Shown here: positions 6,360 to 6,738 of the stretch, in pieces | How the letters are laid out: each line of letters opens with the position of its first letter | Position numbering within the stretch: position 1 is the first letter of the stretch | Assembly: GCA_030917105.1 (NCBI GenBank) | Contig: JAUPVI010000053.1 | Span: 1-6,738, forward strand | Length of the DNA stretch: 6,738 nt | Origin: Candidatus Babelota bacterium | GTDB lineage: Bacteria; Babelota; Babeliae; Babelales; JAUPTZ01 | Direction of reading: 5' to 3' | Program-made: the position numbers and the translations under genes | Notes under the pieces: model-generated | Databases searched by the model: none | Told to the model about the DNA's origin: nothing | What the model saw: the letters and a program-made list of their open reading frames with translations, nothing else

Positions 6360-6738
6360 TCAGGTACCTATGTTTGCAAGTTGTGCTTCCATTTCAGCAA
6401 TCATTGCGGCAGGAAGCTCTTCTTCTTTGAAGATAGTAGTTGAAAGTTGTGGGCTTTGCACCCCTGGTGTGAGCGTATACGTTTGTACTGTTTTGCCGTC
6501 AAAAGTACTTGGCAGGATGTAGTTTGCAAATTGCAGAGGGTTTTGTTTTCCTAAAATGCTCAATGATAAAAAATTTGTAGCATGGAGTGCTATGCTGTTT
6601 GGCAGTTCGCCCAAGTACCGCGTGACAGCATATGCTGCTGCCTGGCCTGCGTCAGCCTCTGTGCCGGTGAACGTTGCGTCAGCGATGGTAAAGCTAAAAT
6701 GCCCGCTCGGCATTTGTTTTATATGGTCAAGTAATTGA
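6360..6738 (-). CDS. MutS-like protein with degenerate ATPase motifs, C-terminal part (runs off the right edge)
   Basis: The last 125 residues of a protein that continues beyond the window; the frame is open to base 6738, so the ATG at 6713 is internal. It aligns by eye with residues of about 500-620 of the downstream MutS-like protein. FTIADATFTGTEADAGQAAA matches LTVMDEMFRCTNPAAGAAAA, and LGELPNSIALHATNF matches LGKCPNSLLMLATHY. Further on, FANYI and YTLTPG match FANHH and YTLNPG. The Walker B aspartate is kept (D20 of the visible part), but the catalytic glutamate is alanine (A21) and the H-loop histidine is asparagine (N55). Both changes are expected to abolish or strongly slow ATP hydrolysis. 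The intact frame and conserved surroundings suggest a kept protein, not a pseudogene. Its Walker A and N-terminus are not visible. The 2-nt gap to the next gene suggests co-translation and perhaps a heterodimer. Confidence 0.85.
   Translation of the reverse strand, partial: QLLDHIKQMPSGHFSFTIADATFTGTEADAGQAAAYAVTRYLGELPNSIALHATNFLSLSILGKQNPLQFANYILPSTFDGKTVQTYTLTPGVQSPQLSTTIFKEEELPAAMIAEMEAQLANIGT

Noticed and set aside
6360..6713. A complete small 117-residue protein starting at 6713
   Set aside because: The frame stays open to the window edge, and homology with the downstream MutS-like protein begins mid-domain, so the ATG is internal to a longer gene.

Overview
The window is bacterial chromosomal DNA with housekeeping genes and one unusual gene pair. 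Six protein genes are supported, two of them cut by the window edges. I see no tRNA, rRNA, CRISPR array, transposase or phage gene.

Layout: (1) positions 1-541, minus strand, N-terminal 180 residues of a KtrB/TrkH-type potassium channel-transporter subunit. (2) 614-1915, minus, single-chain (dimeric class II) glycyl-tRNA synthetase. (3) 1987-2808, minus, a 273-residue exported protein I do not recognise, with a lysine/arginine-rich tail. (4) 3054-3332, minus, an HU-type nucleoid protein with its own promoter (about 3384-3412) and a strong intrinsic terminator (2991-3024). (5) 3620-4432, plus, a TatD-family metal-dependent nuclease, divergent from HU. (6) 4429-6357, minus, a 642-residue MutS-like ATPase with a signal-peptide-like N-terminus and a predicted membrane segment. 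(7) 6360-6738, minus, the C-terminal 125 residues of a second MutS-like protein, only 2 nt upstream of gene 6, whose Walker B glutamate and H-loop histidine are both replaced. No gene-free stretch exceeds 300 bases; the two longest gaps are 2809-3053 (245 nt) and 3333-3619 (287 nt).

Organism: the genes are bacterial and the signal peptides imply an exporting cell envelope. A single-chain GlyRS, small membrane-associated MutS-like proteins and unknown secreted proteins with basic tails would suit an under-studied, possibly host-associated candidate phylum such as Dependentiae (TM6). That assignment is a weak guess from gene content, not shown by the sequence.

How the genes relate: genes 1-3 are co-directional with gaps of about 70 nt, so partial co-transcription is possible, but their functions are unrelated. 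HU is an independent unit. The tightly coupled MutS-like pair is the best candidate for an undescribed system: an intact MutS-type ATPase lacking the mismatch-recognition domain, apparently placed at the membrane, encoded directly after a paralogue that looks like a dead or regulatory ATPase partner.
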